A DNA stretch of 64,000 nt from Lagopus muta (taxonomy: Eukaryota; Chordata; Aves; Galliformes; Phasianidae), in contig NC_064447.1 of assembly GCF_023343835.1 (NCBI RefSeq), forward strand, positions 2,294,001-2,358,000. Reading direction: 5' to 3'. The notes below the pieces were generated by a model that had not been told where the DNA came from, did not search any database, and saw only the letters and a list, made by a program, of their open reading frames with translations. The first letter of the stretch is position 1, and each line of letters starts with the position of its first letter. Positions 27,401-37,009 of this stretch are shown piece after piece. A program made the translations under genes and the position numbers.

Positions 27401-30400
27401 GCAGGGTTTAGATGTGGGTGCGTGGAGCCAGGAGCTGCCCTTGATGGCCCTCGTGGGCCCCTTCCAGCTCAGGAGATTCAATCCTACAACTCAGTCTCAC
27501 GCTCTGACCCAGTGGCGGCAGCCAGTGCTGACTGGGGACTGCTGGGAACCTGGGAGCAGATCAGAACACATCACTATTTCACTTATAACAGGATGGAGCC
27601 CCAGGACTGCATTCCTGCTGAGGCTGCGGTGGGCAGAGAAAACACACAGCCACACACAGCCCAGCAGCTCCGGTTACCCACCCGCTCCTCACTGCTGCCC
27701 CCAGCCAGACCCGACCCCAGAGTGGATTGCTTCAGCACAGAACACAGCTGTGGACAGCCCAGAAAGGTTTCCTATCGTTTTTTTCTATAGCTGTTTGAGC
27801 AGCTTTGCAAGTCGCTGCACATCCAGCCATCACTCCTCACACCTCTGCACACTCAGCTCGGACAACACAGCACAAAACCTTGCTCTAATCCGGCTGCTGA
27901 GCTCCTAGCAGCCTCTGCTTCCACCTTCCCCTATTGCAGCCTGCAGTTCTGCAGGCTCGGTGCGAGGCTCCACGCTCCATTTAACACTCCCAAAGCCAGC
28001 CTGAGCTTTCTGCTCAGCCTCACCCAGCCCACCCCTCTGCTTACCCACAGCTTTTGCATTGCAGGCTGCCCTACCACGTCTGCTTGCTTTGCAGCATAGG
28101 ACAGGACAGCCTGCAGGATTGTGGCAGCAGACGTTGGGCAGCCCACAGAACTTTAGCAGAGAGAAAGCTGAGTGCCACACTGACATTTATGCCAAACTGA
28201 GGGACTTTTTGTTATCAATGCTCTGATAAGCAAGGCAGGGCCCTGGCTGGATGCTCTCTTCCTTATGTCCACCCAGCTCTTCAGCCTGAGGTGCTGCACA
28301 GGGTTCAACAGTGCATGCAGTAAGGAGAAATCCTGCTTGTGATGCAGCAGCTCTGCCCTGCTACTGGAGGGCACAAATAGGTGTCTTCATTTGTTGGTTA
28401 TCATTTTGCCTCTGCGGGCTAAACCCAAGAAAAAAAAAAAAATATATATATATATATATACACACACATATGTTTTTAAATGCTAATTACAGAAGTTAGA
28501 AGTTGTGTTCTTTACCTTTGGAGACGTGCAATGTGTTGGCAGCACTGTGCTCCTGCTGTCAGACCCGCAGGCACCGCACGACCCGCAGACTGTGCTGCCC
28601 CAACGAGCTGCAATGGGATCAGCTGAAACGAATGGATCCCTCCTAATGCTGCATTTGTCTGTGCTAAGCCCACCACCATCCCCGTGTGCTGGGTGTGCAA
28701 ACACTGTGAGCAGAACTCAGTGCCTCTCCATCCAGTGCGCGTCCCGGGATGCTGCTGTGATCTGAACAGGGCTGCACAGAACCCAGAGCAGAAATGCCCT
28801 TCCCAGCACTACACCTCTGTAGTTCCACTGGCACCAGCCATGCATGCTGCCATGCTGGCAGCTCGGGGTTCCATCTGCCCCAACAATGTTCATAGGAACT
28901 CACTCCATCGTTTGTTAAAGGATCTGGCACTACAGCAAGCAGGCAGAACCCCACAACAGGCTTCTCTCATGCTGCAATTACACCTAATTAACTAACCTCT
29001 AAACTACCCCCCAAGGGGGCAGATCTCATTACAGGGAGAGGCAATGGTCGATTGTGAGGAAGCAGCACAAGAGCTGCATTATTTACTCTGTGAGCAGTGG
29101 CATTGGGCCAGGGCTGCTGTGGGCACTGCCCTCCATGGAGCCCTGGGAGGAAGGCAGCAGGTTGTGCCTGGCCAGGCCCTGCTCCCAGGCCTAACAAACA
29201 CCAGTGAGGATGCTGAGAACCCCCCCTGCCATCCTTACGGAGCAGAACAAAGCAGCACATCCAGGCAAAGCTCCACGTTTCCCACGTCCAGCTGATTTGA
29301 TGCTGACAGAAACCCCCCCCCCCCCCTCCCCAGGTCTGCAGAATCACTCAGGTTGGAGAAGACCTCTCAGACCCCCAGGTCCAACCCCAGCCCAGCCCAC
29401 TGTGCCCACAGCTCTGGAACACCTCCATGGACATTGGCCCCATCACCCCTGTGCAGCAATGCCACTGCAGCACTGCTCTTGCAGAGAATAACTTTTCCCC
29501 AGTAGCCAACCTGACAACATCCTCCCCTCCAGAACAGTTGGGGTTATTTGGGGCTTTTGGGCCGTGTAGCTCCACAGGTTCCCTGCACCACCTCCAACCA
29601 AGCTCTGCCGTGCTTATAAACTCTCAGAGCCCAGGTATGACTAAGTTGTGCATCAATTGCTTTTACGCTGCAGCAACATTTAAGGGAACAGCTTTGAGGG
29701 CGGCTTGAAAACACCAACGGGGAATGAGAAGTTACACTGAAATGCTTGTATCCAAACTTAATTGCTTTTGCCTCAAGCGTTCCAGATTTCCTGTCCCTGC
29801 CAAGCACTCCAGCTCCGTAATAAACACGTTTATTTGTTCAGCCAAACTTGAAAAAGTTCTTCTTCCTCCAGCCCTCCACGATGGGGAAAGGTTTTGTTTT
29901 CCAGCTTTTGTCTTTCTAATGATGAGGGAAACCTGTTCTCACCCCTCCAAACGCCCTGGCTGCACCCAGAGGAACGGGAGGTGTTGTGCAAGGCTCCCAT
30001 TCCCGCAGCACGACAGCAAGCTGCACAGACACCAACAAGCCCCATATGTGCTGGGGGGGTCACATACAGGGGACTGAGGGCTGCAGGCTGCAAACACCGA
30101 CCCTATAACACCCCTACAAGAAGCTGGATGACGCTCATCCACCTCGCTGCCCCTCAGCCAGCAGGTCTTCCTGCAGCCCCCAGTCCCACAGTGCGGCAGA
30201 GCTGCCAGGGAACGCTCACTGCTTGCTTCCTGCCCTTGAAAGCTTCTGTCCTACAAGCACAGCTTCGAGCTCCTCCTGCTCAGCCTGAGCTTCCTGCTGG
30301 ACTCCAGCAGAGCGGATTTCCCCTGCCAGGTCACCCAGCTCCAGCTCCTGGCATTGGGTTTTGCTCCTTCCTGAATGGAGGTGGAAAGGGGCTCTGGGGG

Positions 30401-33400
30401 GGTCTGCGGGATGGGGCTGAGCAGGGGGAGGTGCTGCTGCACCAGACAGGAGCACAGCCAGGAGAGCCGCACTGAGAACAACGCTATGGTCGGAGAGGGA
30501 AACGCTTTTGGCATGCAGGAGTTGCTGGAAGCACAGAATACACCGTTCCCCAAGGACAAATCTGCTATCTGTGTCAGCAGGAGAGATGAACAACCCGAGC
30601 ACAGCAGCGAGATAGCAAAGCACAGCCCCATCCCACTCGCGGCCCCGAGCTGCCGTAATGCTGGCAGCGTGCTGCCGACCCCCAGCCGTGCTGCAGGGAG
30701 CAAAAGCACAGGGAAGTGCCACGTTCTGGAATGTGATACTGCTTCACCCAGCTCAGAATTGCTCATGCTCACGTGGAGGAACCGGTCCAGTGCCTCTCAA
30801 TAGGGAGCCCGGGTGGGTGCAGCACATGGGGTGCAGAGCATCACTCCCTGCCCCAGTGCCAGGTTCAAAGCCAATCCCATCTGAGCACAAGAAGCAAGGG
30901 GAAGTCGAAGTAGGGGTAAAATTGAGAGAAATTACGCAGGCAATTGGTGTAATGGCTCTCAATTACTGCCTGTATTGGGTTACATAATGACAGCAGAGCT
31001 CTGAAATGCTCTGGAAGTGTTTATAGCTGAAGCAGTGTCAGGATGGCTCCAAGTGCGGAACTGCTGCGTGCTGCTGCAGCCCCATCCCAGGGGGGGTCGG
31101 CGGTCCCGGATCCATTCTGCTGTTTACAGCCTTGAGAACAGCCCACCCTGCTCCTCACTGGGAGCGACGCTGCCAGAATTCAGCCTCTGCTCAGAGCACA
31201 GCCCTGCACAGGGGCTCCTCCCTGCCCACCCAGCCAGTGCTGTGGGTCCAAAGCCCCCAGCAGGTAGCAGACATAAGAACCCCCAGCACCCTCAGCCCCC
31301 TGCCAGGACCTGGCTCTGCTCCCTGCCCTCCTGCCCAGGCTTTGGGCTTTATGCGAGCTCCCAAAATACCTCTGTGCCAGAAGGAAGAGTGGATAAAAAA
31401 GGTTTCTGAAAGGAGCTGGTGGATGGGATACAGTCACCCCCGTGCCTTTCAGCTCTGATGGGCGATCCATCGGTCTGATTACAGCCACTGATGTTATCAC
31501 AGAGATCTGCCCGCAGTGTGATAGGCTCCTAAGCCATTCCCAGCCACAATAAAGGGCCCTTTCAAAGAGCTCAGAGCCAAAAGTTAACAGGAGAAGTAAA
31601 AAGGCACCCACCCTCCCCACACTGCAGATCCCTTCATTGGAGTCCTCGGGATGCTTACAAATGAGAACACTTCATTTGTGCTTAACCGTGATCCACTGTG
31701 CCCAAGCAAGAAACACTGGGGCTTGGAAGCTTCTCCCAGGACAAGGGAACAGCTTCAGATTCACTTCTTTTCCAAAGCACACGGCCACAGTCTGTCTGTC
31801 TGTCTGTCTGTCCGTCCATCCATCCGAGCCCACAGCATCACACTGCAGCTCTGCTCCCATCAGCAGACTGCAAAGCCAAACGGCAATTAGAGCAATTAAA
31901 GGTGCAGCCGCACAGCTGGAAGCAATTTAAGCTTCACTGGCACTTCAGCAGCCTGCAGATCCACAAAAGATGCTCACAGGATTCTCATTATAGGCAGAAG
32001 ATCGGGGGGTGGGGGGTGGGAAATTGAAGTTCCCTTGTGTCAGAGCTGCAAAAGATGAGATCTGATGTGTGAGTGGGAGATGGAGGGAACTGAGGGGATG
32101 CTCAGGCCCAGGGATATCAACAGCAAGAGGGAGGAGCTAAAGAGAGAGACCCTGGCTCAGGGGCGGGAGAGAGAGGAAGGCTGCTTCTCAAGGAGGGGGG
32201 TAAGTACTGAAGGAAAGAAAGCAGCCCATGGGAACGGGGCTGGGAAGAAAGGCCGAAGATCTGCCAGAGCACAGAGGGGCTGCAGTGCTTGGAGAGAGCT
32301 AAAATAGGTGAGCTGAGCTGCTGACTCCACAGAGCAGAGGGATCCTGTGGTACAGCAGGTTGGTCTGCCTCCAATCATCTTCTACATCAAAACCAAAGAG
32401 AAAAGATAGGGGTGTCAGCAGGAGGGCTTCTGCTGGTGCACAACCACTCCTCCTCCTCCCCTACACAGCACAGCATTCCCAGCCCGGAGCAAAGCTGGTA
32501 AGGAAACACAGAGCTGCTGCAATGGGACAGGCAGAGCCCAGCCTCAATGGGGTGAGCCGAGTTGGGTTATTGCACAACACCATGAAGCAACAAAACCTTC
32601 TCGGCAGGCATGCCCCCACCTGAGGCTGCCATCCCACAGCTCCGGGGAAACAACAGGCCTTCAACAACAGCCAAAGCCCCCAGTCTTCACCATGCAGAGG
32701 AAGAAATTCACAAGTATGTCGGTTTTCATGGCAGCAATGGCAGCTGGGTTCTTCCCTTTGACGTTCGGCTAGGAACTGCTGCAGCCAAACAAGCAGGCAG
32801 CACTGAGCTCTATGTGCCTCTTGTGTTCCCAATGACACCAGGCAGGCTGTCCCTGCTCCTGGTACAAGAGAAGCCTTCTCAGTGCCCACACGGAATGAGC
32901 AGAGTGTATTTCAGCACGGAATGGGAAGGAACAACAGGCTGTAAGGAGATACAAGCCAGCAGCCTGCAGATAACCCTTTACTACAGCCCAGAACCTCCTG
33001 CACGCCCCACCTGGTTGCAGACAGACCCCAGCAGCCCACAAGCTCCTCGAGGCAGCTGCATTTCTTCTGCACCTTGGAGGAGCTGACACAATTCCTGCAT
33101 CCCCTGTGCCCTGAGTCGGATCCTCCTGCAACGTGCCACAAAGGGACCACGAGCACAGAGAACAGCAGCAGCAGAGGATGCCCAGGGCAGTGCTGTGGGC
33201 ACAGCAGGCTGGCAGCTCGGCGCTGCAGCTCATGGCTTCCCCCATCGCCGTGACATCCCTCCACGGCACAGCAACACCGGCCGCCCCTCGGCTCGTCGGG
33301 CATCCCCGCGTCACAGAGGTGCTGTGTCAAAGAAACACCTCCGCTTCCTTCTGAAGAGGCGTTTTTCCCGTGAGGACGTGGACAAAAAGCCCTCCTCCTC

Positions 33401-34236
33401 CTCCCAGCACTCCTTCACACATGGTAATTTGCTTTGTCATGCCGCTGGAATACGGCGCAGCGGTACAGCCCGGAATACGAGCAGAGCTCCTGTGAGCGCA
33501 CGCACGGGCCGGGCACGGAGCTGCGCTGCCAGCAGGGCTGCACGCCTCAAATCAGCCCTTCCCACGCAGTACCGCCGGCAGCTCCCAGCACCCAAACCCA
33601 TCCCAGCACCAACTGCAGCCCTCTCCATTTTGGGTCACGCCGGGCAGCTTCAAATTACACCGCATCTCATCTGCTGCGAGGCAGCGAGGAAGAGGAGGAG
33701 GAAAACACGGCGCCGGGAGTGCTGCGAACCCGCAGCCCAGCGAGGCCGGCAGGGCAGCACAGGGCCGGCATAAAGCCTAGCTCGCACCCTCATCCCCATT
33801 GACGGACGGCTGCCACCGCAGCACCGAGAGCAGCGCAGCCCCGTGCCGGAGCCGGGCGTCGTGCGGCAGCAGGAGGTGCGAGGGCTGGGAGCGCCGAGCC
33901 CTCGGAACGGCCCCGCCACGTCGGGATGGGCTCCGTCCTTACCTGCTCGGCCCCGTAGGCTGTGGCGAACTGGACGAACTCCTCCACCCGCACGAAGCCG
34001 TCGCCGTCTCGGTCGAGGGCGTCGAAGACGGGGCGCAGGCGGGGCTCGTCCTCCGGGCAGCCCCCGCGCCCCGGGGGGGCCCATGGCGGCGTCCCCGCTG
34101 CCGGCTCAGCTGCCCACAGGGCCAGCTCCGCTTCCAGCTCCGCTTCTAGCTCCGGGCCCGCCTCCGGTCCCGGTTCGTCCCACCGCGGCCCGGGATCGAG
34201 CGGCGGTGCCGGCAGAGGCTGTGCCGGCGACTCCAT
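391..34236 (-). CDS. RAB11FIP3: RAB11FIP3, Rab11 family-interacting protein 3 (5' part, 7 exons; 3' end off window)
   Basis: Class II Rab11 effector (eferin/arfophilin family). It links RAB11 and ARF GTPases on recycling endosomes and helps deliver membrane to the cleavage furrow. The coding exons on the minus strand are 34236-33943, 26381-26288, 16870-16779, 8804-8617, 6747-6574, 3046-2912 and 426-391. They join in phase into about 338 residues. Visible parts are a Pro/Glu-rich N terminus, a canonical EF-hand loop (residues 75-86, D-x-D-x-D-G-F-x-R-x-x-E), a degenerate second EF-hand (about 107-118, Leu at loop position 5), an acidic region with the FIP3 signature SAYMGSESTYSECETFTDED, and a basic KRLSSKK stretch. 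The coiled coil and the C-terminal Rab11-binding domain are not in the window. FIP3 rather than FIP4 is supported by the SAYMGSES block, which the FIP4 sequence I recall lacks. Introns 1-3 are 7-10 kb, with a CpG-island promoter upstream. Confidence 0.93.
427..2911. other. RAB11FIP3 intron 6
   Basis: Intron of about 2.5 kb with moderate GC content. It holds only short C and G runs (for example at 1787 and 2515). I see no coding exon, RNA gene or clear dispersed repeat. Confidence 0.75.
2912..3046 (-). CDS. RAB11FIP3: RAB11FIP3 coding exon 6, in-frame 135-nt cassette with CxxC motif
   Basis: Acceptor gatttctctag, donor AATAG|gtaatt. It encodes 44 residues plus split codons, including EFYCSQCHKQINRLEDLSAR, a CxxC pair followed by the start of a helix. 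The length is a multiple of three and the phase equals that of exon 7, so skipping keeps the frame. The human canonical FIP3 as I recall it goes straight from FLTP to SPTKRLSSKK. FIP4 carries a clear counterpart (VYCSQCCKKINLLNDLEARL), so this looks like an ancestral class II FIP exon, possibly alternatively spliced. Confidence 0.88.
3047..6573. other. RAB11FIP3 intron 5
   Basis: Intron of about 3.5 kb. It contains one sense-oriented CR1 3' fragment (about 4745-4878), an A run near 4978-4990, a CA run near 5921 and an A(18-19) tract near 6202. No further coding exon was recognised. Confidence 0.75.
4745..4878 (+). repeat. CR1 LINE 3' fragment
   Basis: It resembles the CR1 3' end: gagatattcaagactgatct, a diverged middle, then ggggggttggactccatggg and ccttccaacccctgctttgat. 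It is 5'-truncated and plus-oriented. CR1 elements are the dominant avian LINE and are usually 5'-truncated like this one. Confidence 0.8.
6574..6747 (-). CDS. RAB11FIP3: RAB11FIP3 coding exon 5
   Basis: Encodes about residues 223-280, between acceptor gtcctcacag and donor CCCAG|gtaatg. It contains the conserved block SIVTVISGEEHFEDYGEG, which matches the FIP3 VITVIGGEEHFEDYGEG segment, then a Ser-rich stretch ending FLSP. The N-terminal third (SHPHDLPLGSDL) is divergent. The frame links exon 4 to exon 6, or directly to exon 7 if exon 6 is skipped. Confidence 0.93.
6748..8616. other. RAB11FIP3 intron 4
   Basis: Intron of 1.9 kb. It contains a plus-oriented CR1 tail (about 7895-8042) and an AT-rich stretch (about 8280-8400) unlike its GC-richer surroundings. 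No exon was seen. Confidence 0.75.
7895..8042 (+). repeat. CR1 LINE 3' fragment
   Basis: Typical CR1 3' end: gaggtgttcaaggccagctt, ggatggggccatgggcagcc, a G run before ctggagcttcacgatccttc, and a cattctatgactccatgac tail. Plus-oriented and truncated. Confidence 0.88.
8617..8804 (-). CDS. RAB11FIP3: RAB11FIP3 coding exon 4
   Basis: Encodes residues 161-222 plus two bases. It starts ANEVTDSAYMGSES after acceptor tgccacag. The donor was placed at GG|gtcagt because exon 5 needs two carried bases. The segment is acidic and Ser/Thr-rich, with no predicted fold. The first half is almost identical to human and the second half diverges, as expected for a disordered linker. Confidence 0.93.
8893..9080. 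repeat. Degenerate ~23-bp minisatellite
   Basis: About eight head-to-tail copies of a 17-24 bp unit near GGCTGCCCATCACCCATACCCAG, alternating with a CAGCCCATCACCTGTGC variant. It begins roughly 90 bp upstream of the exon 4 acceptor on the transcribed strand. Confidence 0.8.
14815..15040 (+). repeat. CR1 LINE 3' fragment
   Basis: Plus-oriented: ggaggttcaggttgggcgtt, ggtgctgcagtggcactgct, tccatggaggtgctccagaa and gaggtcttctccaacctgaa are CR1 3'-region signatures. The same subfamily occurs inverted at about 29335-29540. Confidence 0.88.
16779..16870 (-). CDS. RAB11FIP3: RAB11FIP3 coding exon 3 (probable GC donor)
   Basis: Encodes residues 130-160 and ends DEFDDFVTFE. Acceptor tcctctgcag. The end homologous to human is followed by GCAAGT, a consensus GC-type donor (GAG|GCAAGT). 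Six bases downstream lies an in-frame GT donor (gtgagc, exon end 16773) that would add Ala-Ser. Human reads YE then ANEV across this junction, which favours the GC donor. The exon itself is secure; the exact 3' boundary is the uncertain point. Confidence 0.85.
20560..20695 (+). repeat. CR1 LINE 3' fragment
   Basis: Contains ggctggatggggcagtgagc, cagcagggggttggaacagg and ggatcccttccaacccaaac, matching the CR1 3' end. Plus-oriented and short. Confidence 0.85.
21286..21540 (-). repeat. CR1 LINE 3' fragment, inverted
   Basis: Begins with the reverse-complement CR1 tail catcacagaatcacagaatg. It continues with gccaccaacctccctattta, ccaacctggccttgaacacc and cagcctctctgggcagctgt. It is minus-oriented, the same strand as the host gene, and is one of the longer intronic copies. 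Confidence 0.9.
23554..23608. repeat. 15-bp tandem repeat
   Basis: Just under four near-perfect copies of CAGCTCCCAGCCCCA, the third lacking one C. Simple local duplication; no function can be seen. Confidence 0.9.
24118..24290 (-). repeat. CR1 LINE 3' fragment, inverted
   Basis: Starts atagaatcatagatcagcct and continues through tccagttccaaccccctgct, accaggctgcccagagccac and cagcctggccttgaatgcct. This is the reverse complement of the CR1 3' end. Confidence 0.88.
26288..26381 (-). CDS. RAB11FIP3: RAB11FIP3 coding exon 2
   Basis: Encodes residues 99-129 plus one base. The acceptor is tgcttgcag and the donor GGAG|gtgagc. It holds the second EF-hand motif (about 107-118, DPSGLGVISFED). Loop position 5 is Leu and position 12 is Asp, so Ca2+ binding is likely weak or absent; the human protein has the same loop. 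It is nearly identical to the human VKDLTKYLDPSGLGVISFED segment. Confidence 0.95.
27423..27490 (+). repeat. CR1 LINE tail remnant
   Basis: The stretch ggagctgcccttgatggccc, tcgtgggccccttccagctc and aggagattcaatcctac resembles a diverged CR1 3' terminus. Short, so only moderately certain. Confidence 0.6.
28429..28470. repeat. Compound simple repeat A(n)(TA)n(CA)n
   Basis: A run of A, then about ten TA dinucleotides, then a short CA run. A likely polymorphic microsatellite. Confidence 0.95.
29335..29540 (-). repeat. CR1 LINE 3' fragment, inverted
   Basis: Reverse complement of the same CR1 type as at 14815-15040: tctgcagaatcactcaggtt, ggagaagacctctcagaccc, ctctggaacacctccatgga and ctgtgcagcaatgccactgc. 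A C(14) run sits immediately before it. Confidence 0.88.
31790..31826. repeat. (CTGT)n tetranucleotide repeat
   Basis: About six CTGT units grading into GTCC and ATCC variants. Simple microsatellite. Confidence 0.93.
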
Positions 34237-34800
34237 GCTCACGGGCAGCGCTCGGCCGCCCGTCCCGCCGCTGCCCGGCTCGCTGCCCGGCAGGTCCCCG
34301 CGGCACGGCCATGCCCCGCGGCCATCGCCCCTCTCACATCGCGGCCGGAGCCGCCGCCGTCGGTGCGGTCCCCGGGGCTCCGCCCGCGCCCGGCTTTGTG
34401 CGAGGCGGCGCCGGCCCCGCCCGCTTCGGCGGCACCGGAGGACGGCCCCGAGGATCCGCTCCGCCCGATGCTGCGGGGCGGCCCCGCGCAACCGAAGGGG
34501 CGGCGGCACAGAACCGAACCCTCCGCCGCCCGCCCGCACCGCCGCTCGCGGAGCAGCCGCCGGCGAACCTCCGGATTTACCCCCGCGGCCGCCGCAGTAG
34601 CCGCGCGGTGACGTCACTCGCCCACCGCCGTGCCCCGCTCAACCCACCGCGACGCGGCGCGGGGCCGAGCGGAAGCCCCGCCCCCCCGGGACCGGCCTTA
34701 AAGGGGCCGCGCGCGGAACGAGCACGTGGGGCGCAGCCCCGAGCGCGGCGCTCGTAGGGACCGAGCTTTCCTCGGCGCCCGCCCGAGCCGCTCCCGTGGG
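33850..34800. promoter_or_regulatory. RAB11FIP3 CpG-island promoter
   Basis: Very GC- and CpG-rich, spanning exon 1 and several hundred bases upstream of its ATG. It contains a full palindromic cAMP-response element TGACGTCA at 34609-34616, GC boxes near 34676-34684 and an E-box CACGTG at 34723-34728. There is no convincing TATA box. The transcription start was not determined; it is probably between about 34300 and 34740. Open frames on the plus strand here come from stop-poor GC-rich sequence. Confidence 0.8.
33943..34236 (-). CDS. RAB11FIP3: RAB11FIP3 coding exon 1
   Basis: Encodes residues 1-98 and ends CAG|gtaagg. It carries the first EF-hand (DRDGDGFVRVEE), predicted to bind Ca2+ because loop positions 1, 3, 5, 9 and 12 are D, D, D, R and E. 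The ATG at 34236 was chosen for its strong context (A at -3, G at +4). The frame stays open upstream to another ATG at 34617, which would add 127 Arg/Gly-rich residues, so a longer N terminus cannot be excluded. The N terminus is shorter than in human FIP3. Confidence 0.88.
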
Positions 34801-35181
34801 TGCCGGTCGCTCCCCTGTAGCCTCTCCGGGCTGCACCCACACAACGTCCCCCCTCTCACCTGCCGGGACCTTCACTGCACGTAGCTGCAGGGAACACGGG
34901 ACAAAGGACGCAAGCCACGTTCCCGACCCTCATGACTCCCCGTCATCCCTGCCCAGGGACCCGGTGGGCATCTCCAGTGGGGAGACCGGTGGTGCTGCAA
35001 AGCTCTTCCTTCAGCTCCCTTGAAGCTCTTTCTCTAATCGTTGCGCCTGAAGATAAGGAGCAACACTCAAAACTTTGGCTGCTGGGAGCTGGAACGGTCA
35101 GAATGGACGTGGGATAAACCTCCCTGCCCCCCTCCAGGCAGGCAAACAGAGGAGAAGCGGCACAGCTGAGGCTGGAAGTTC
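34801..35181. other. RAB11FIP3-DECR2 intergenic spacer
   Basis: A short spacer between the RAB11FIP3 CpG island and the putative DECR2 poly(A) signal. CpG density drops quickly after 34900. No gene or repeat was recognised. Confidence 0.65.
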
Positions 35182-35187
35182 TTTATT
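35182..35187 (-). terminator. Candidate DECR2 poly(A) signal AATAAA
   Basis: AATAAA on the minus strand. It is the first canonical signal I found downstream of the DECR2 stop, about 1.8 kb away. If used, the 3' UTR would include a CR1 fragment. A weaker variant signal nearer the stop cannot be excluded. Confidence 0.45.
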
Positions 35188-37009
35188 CGTGGCCTGGAGG
35201 AAGGAGCAAAACCTGTCAAGTCTACAATCATGTAGGAAAAGAAACCGATCTTCAGCAATCTTTAAAACCAGATTAAAAGAAATCAGGGTAAGCTAAAATC
35301 CTGCTGTCAGCAGTAGGAGGGCAGTGCAGAGCCCCTCGAGCACACGCATTTCATTCCCAGCACACACCCAGTGCAGCCCCTGCAGCTCCCCAGCTCAGCA
35401 CTGCTCAGCAAGGGCTGAATTTCTGCTAGCCTCTGATTCACCCTCTGTTGTGGTGTCTGGACATAGAAAGGGGACAGCAAGAGATCAGTGCCAGAGCCAT
35501 TAGGGCTGACAGACAGCAGGGGGCTGACAGACAGACAGACAGCTCAGGCTCTGCTGGTGGGGCCATCCCTGGTCAGCTCTCACCTCCCATTACCTCTGTT
35601 CCCAAGGAAAGGACATCTCAGGCACCTCTGCACCTGCCTCAGGGTTCTGCTGCTCCAGCCAGGAGCCCCCAAAGGAAGTGAAGCTGTCCATCCCCCTGCC
35701 ACAGCCACCCTGGTCCTAGTTGGCATCCAACAGTTACCAAGCAAAAGATGCCCTGAGCACTGCAGCTGATCTCGTTTGATCTCGTTCTCCTAGCAGGACA
35801 AGCTGCAGGTCTGGCAGCAAGCACTGGCAGTGGGGAGGTGTATGGCTTCTCCCAACCCAGAATGGGCTGAGCTATCCCCCATCCCAAAAAGGAGCTGTTG
35901 TGGGGGTGCTGTGCTGCTCTCAGGCAAAGAGAGGGGAGAGAGCAGGAAGTGGTCAGATACCCAGGACTGGGACTCCAGAAAGGAAAAGCCAGACAGTGAG
36001 CACCACAGCCCATCCCCTCTATCCTCACAATCTCAGCCACAGCAGCTCAGAAGACTGTAACAGTGCAGAGTTGGGGTACACCTGCTCCCCAGCAGCATCC
36101 TTGGTGCTCCCTCCCCCAGGCAGGAGTGGGCTCAGCAGCATCACCACATTGCTGCTGTCTGCAGCTCTCAGCTCCCCACTCTGGGTGGCTCCACCCCGAG
36201 ATGTCCCAAGGAAGCAGCATTCAGTCACATTTCTGTCCGTCAGTCAATCCCAGGCTGTCCATCATTGATTTTTGTTTGCTCCTGCGGCCCAGACATCTGC
36301 AAGACAGCAGGGAGGTCAGCACACACAGCCCTGCTCAAGGACCACACAGGAGTGGGGTGAAAGGAGACTCCTCTCCCAGAAAGCACCAACCCTGGCAATG
36401 AGCTCCGTGGGCACATGCAGCCAAAGTGAGTCCTGAGAGCAATGCAACCCCAAGATACATGCTGCAGTGATTTCTGGGCAGCCTGGTCTGGTGGTTGGTG
36501 ACACTGTGCATAGCAGGGGGTTGAAACTGGATGATCACTGTGGCCCTTTAAAACCCAGGCCATTCAATGATTCTATGAATTCATGCAAGGAAGAAAGGGG
36601 AGGCAGAGGCTGTCAGGTCTGTGTATCCAAGCCTGCGGATGGGGCACAGAAGCGGGTATTGCCTTGGTATTGCCTTGCTCCTGGGGACATTTAGAGGTGC
36701 CCAGACAGTAACCTCCAGCAGGAACAAGAGATCTGCCCACCCCACAGCTCATCCCTCCCTTGCTCAAGCAGGAATTGGGTGCAGGGGAGTGCTGAAACCC
36801 ACTCGGGACAGCCCAGCACCCCCCAAGCTTGCTGTGGCACATATGGCATGATGGCCTGAGCCTCAGGAGAGGCAGAGCCCAGCACAGCACGACCAAGAAG
36901 GGGCAATGCTGTACCCACTGGTACCGCAGCCATGCCTCTACACCATGGGGCAACAGGGTTTCTGACACAAGGCCTGCTCTAATCCCACAGAGGGGGAAAG
37001 GCACGTCAC
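35188..37009 (-). other. Presumed DECR2 3' UTR / downstream region
   Basis: About 1.8 kb after the DECR2 stop. Contains GACA-type simple repeats (35506-35543) and a plus-oriented CR1 tail (about 36462-36580). No exon of another gene was recognised. Confidence 0.5.
36462..36580 (+). repeat. CR1 LINE 3' fragment
   Basis: Contains gggcagcctggtctggtggt, agcagggggttgaaactgga and the tail caatgattctatgaattc. Plus-oriented, so antisense within any DECR2 transcript reaching 35182. Confidence 0.85.

Larger units (their letters stand above)
26382..33942. other. RAB11FIP3 intron 1
   Basis: First intron of about 7.6 kb. It holds a CR1 remnant near 27423-27490 (plus), an A/TA/CA simple repeat at 28429-28470, a C(14) run at 29313-29326, an inverted CR1 at 29335-29540, a CTGT repeat at 31790-31826 and a purine-rich stretch near 32100-32220. 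An AT-rich candidate regulatory segment lies at about 30900-31020. No coding exon was seen. Confidence 0.75.

Noticed and set aside
33843-34757. 304-codon plus-strand open frame antisense to RAB11FIP3 exon 1
   Set aside because: A product of stop-poor CpG-island sequence. The Arg/Pro/Ala-rich translation has no family resemblance, and the opposite strand is clearly coding.
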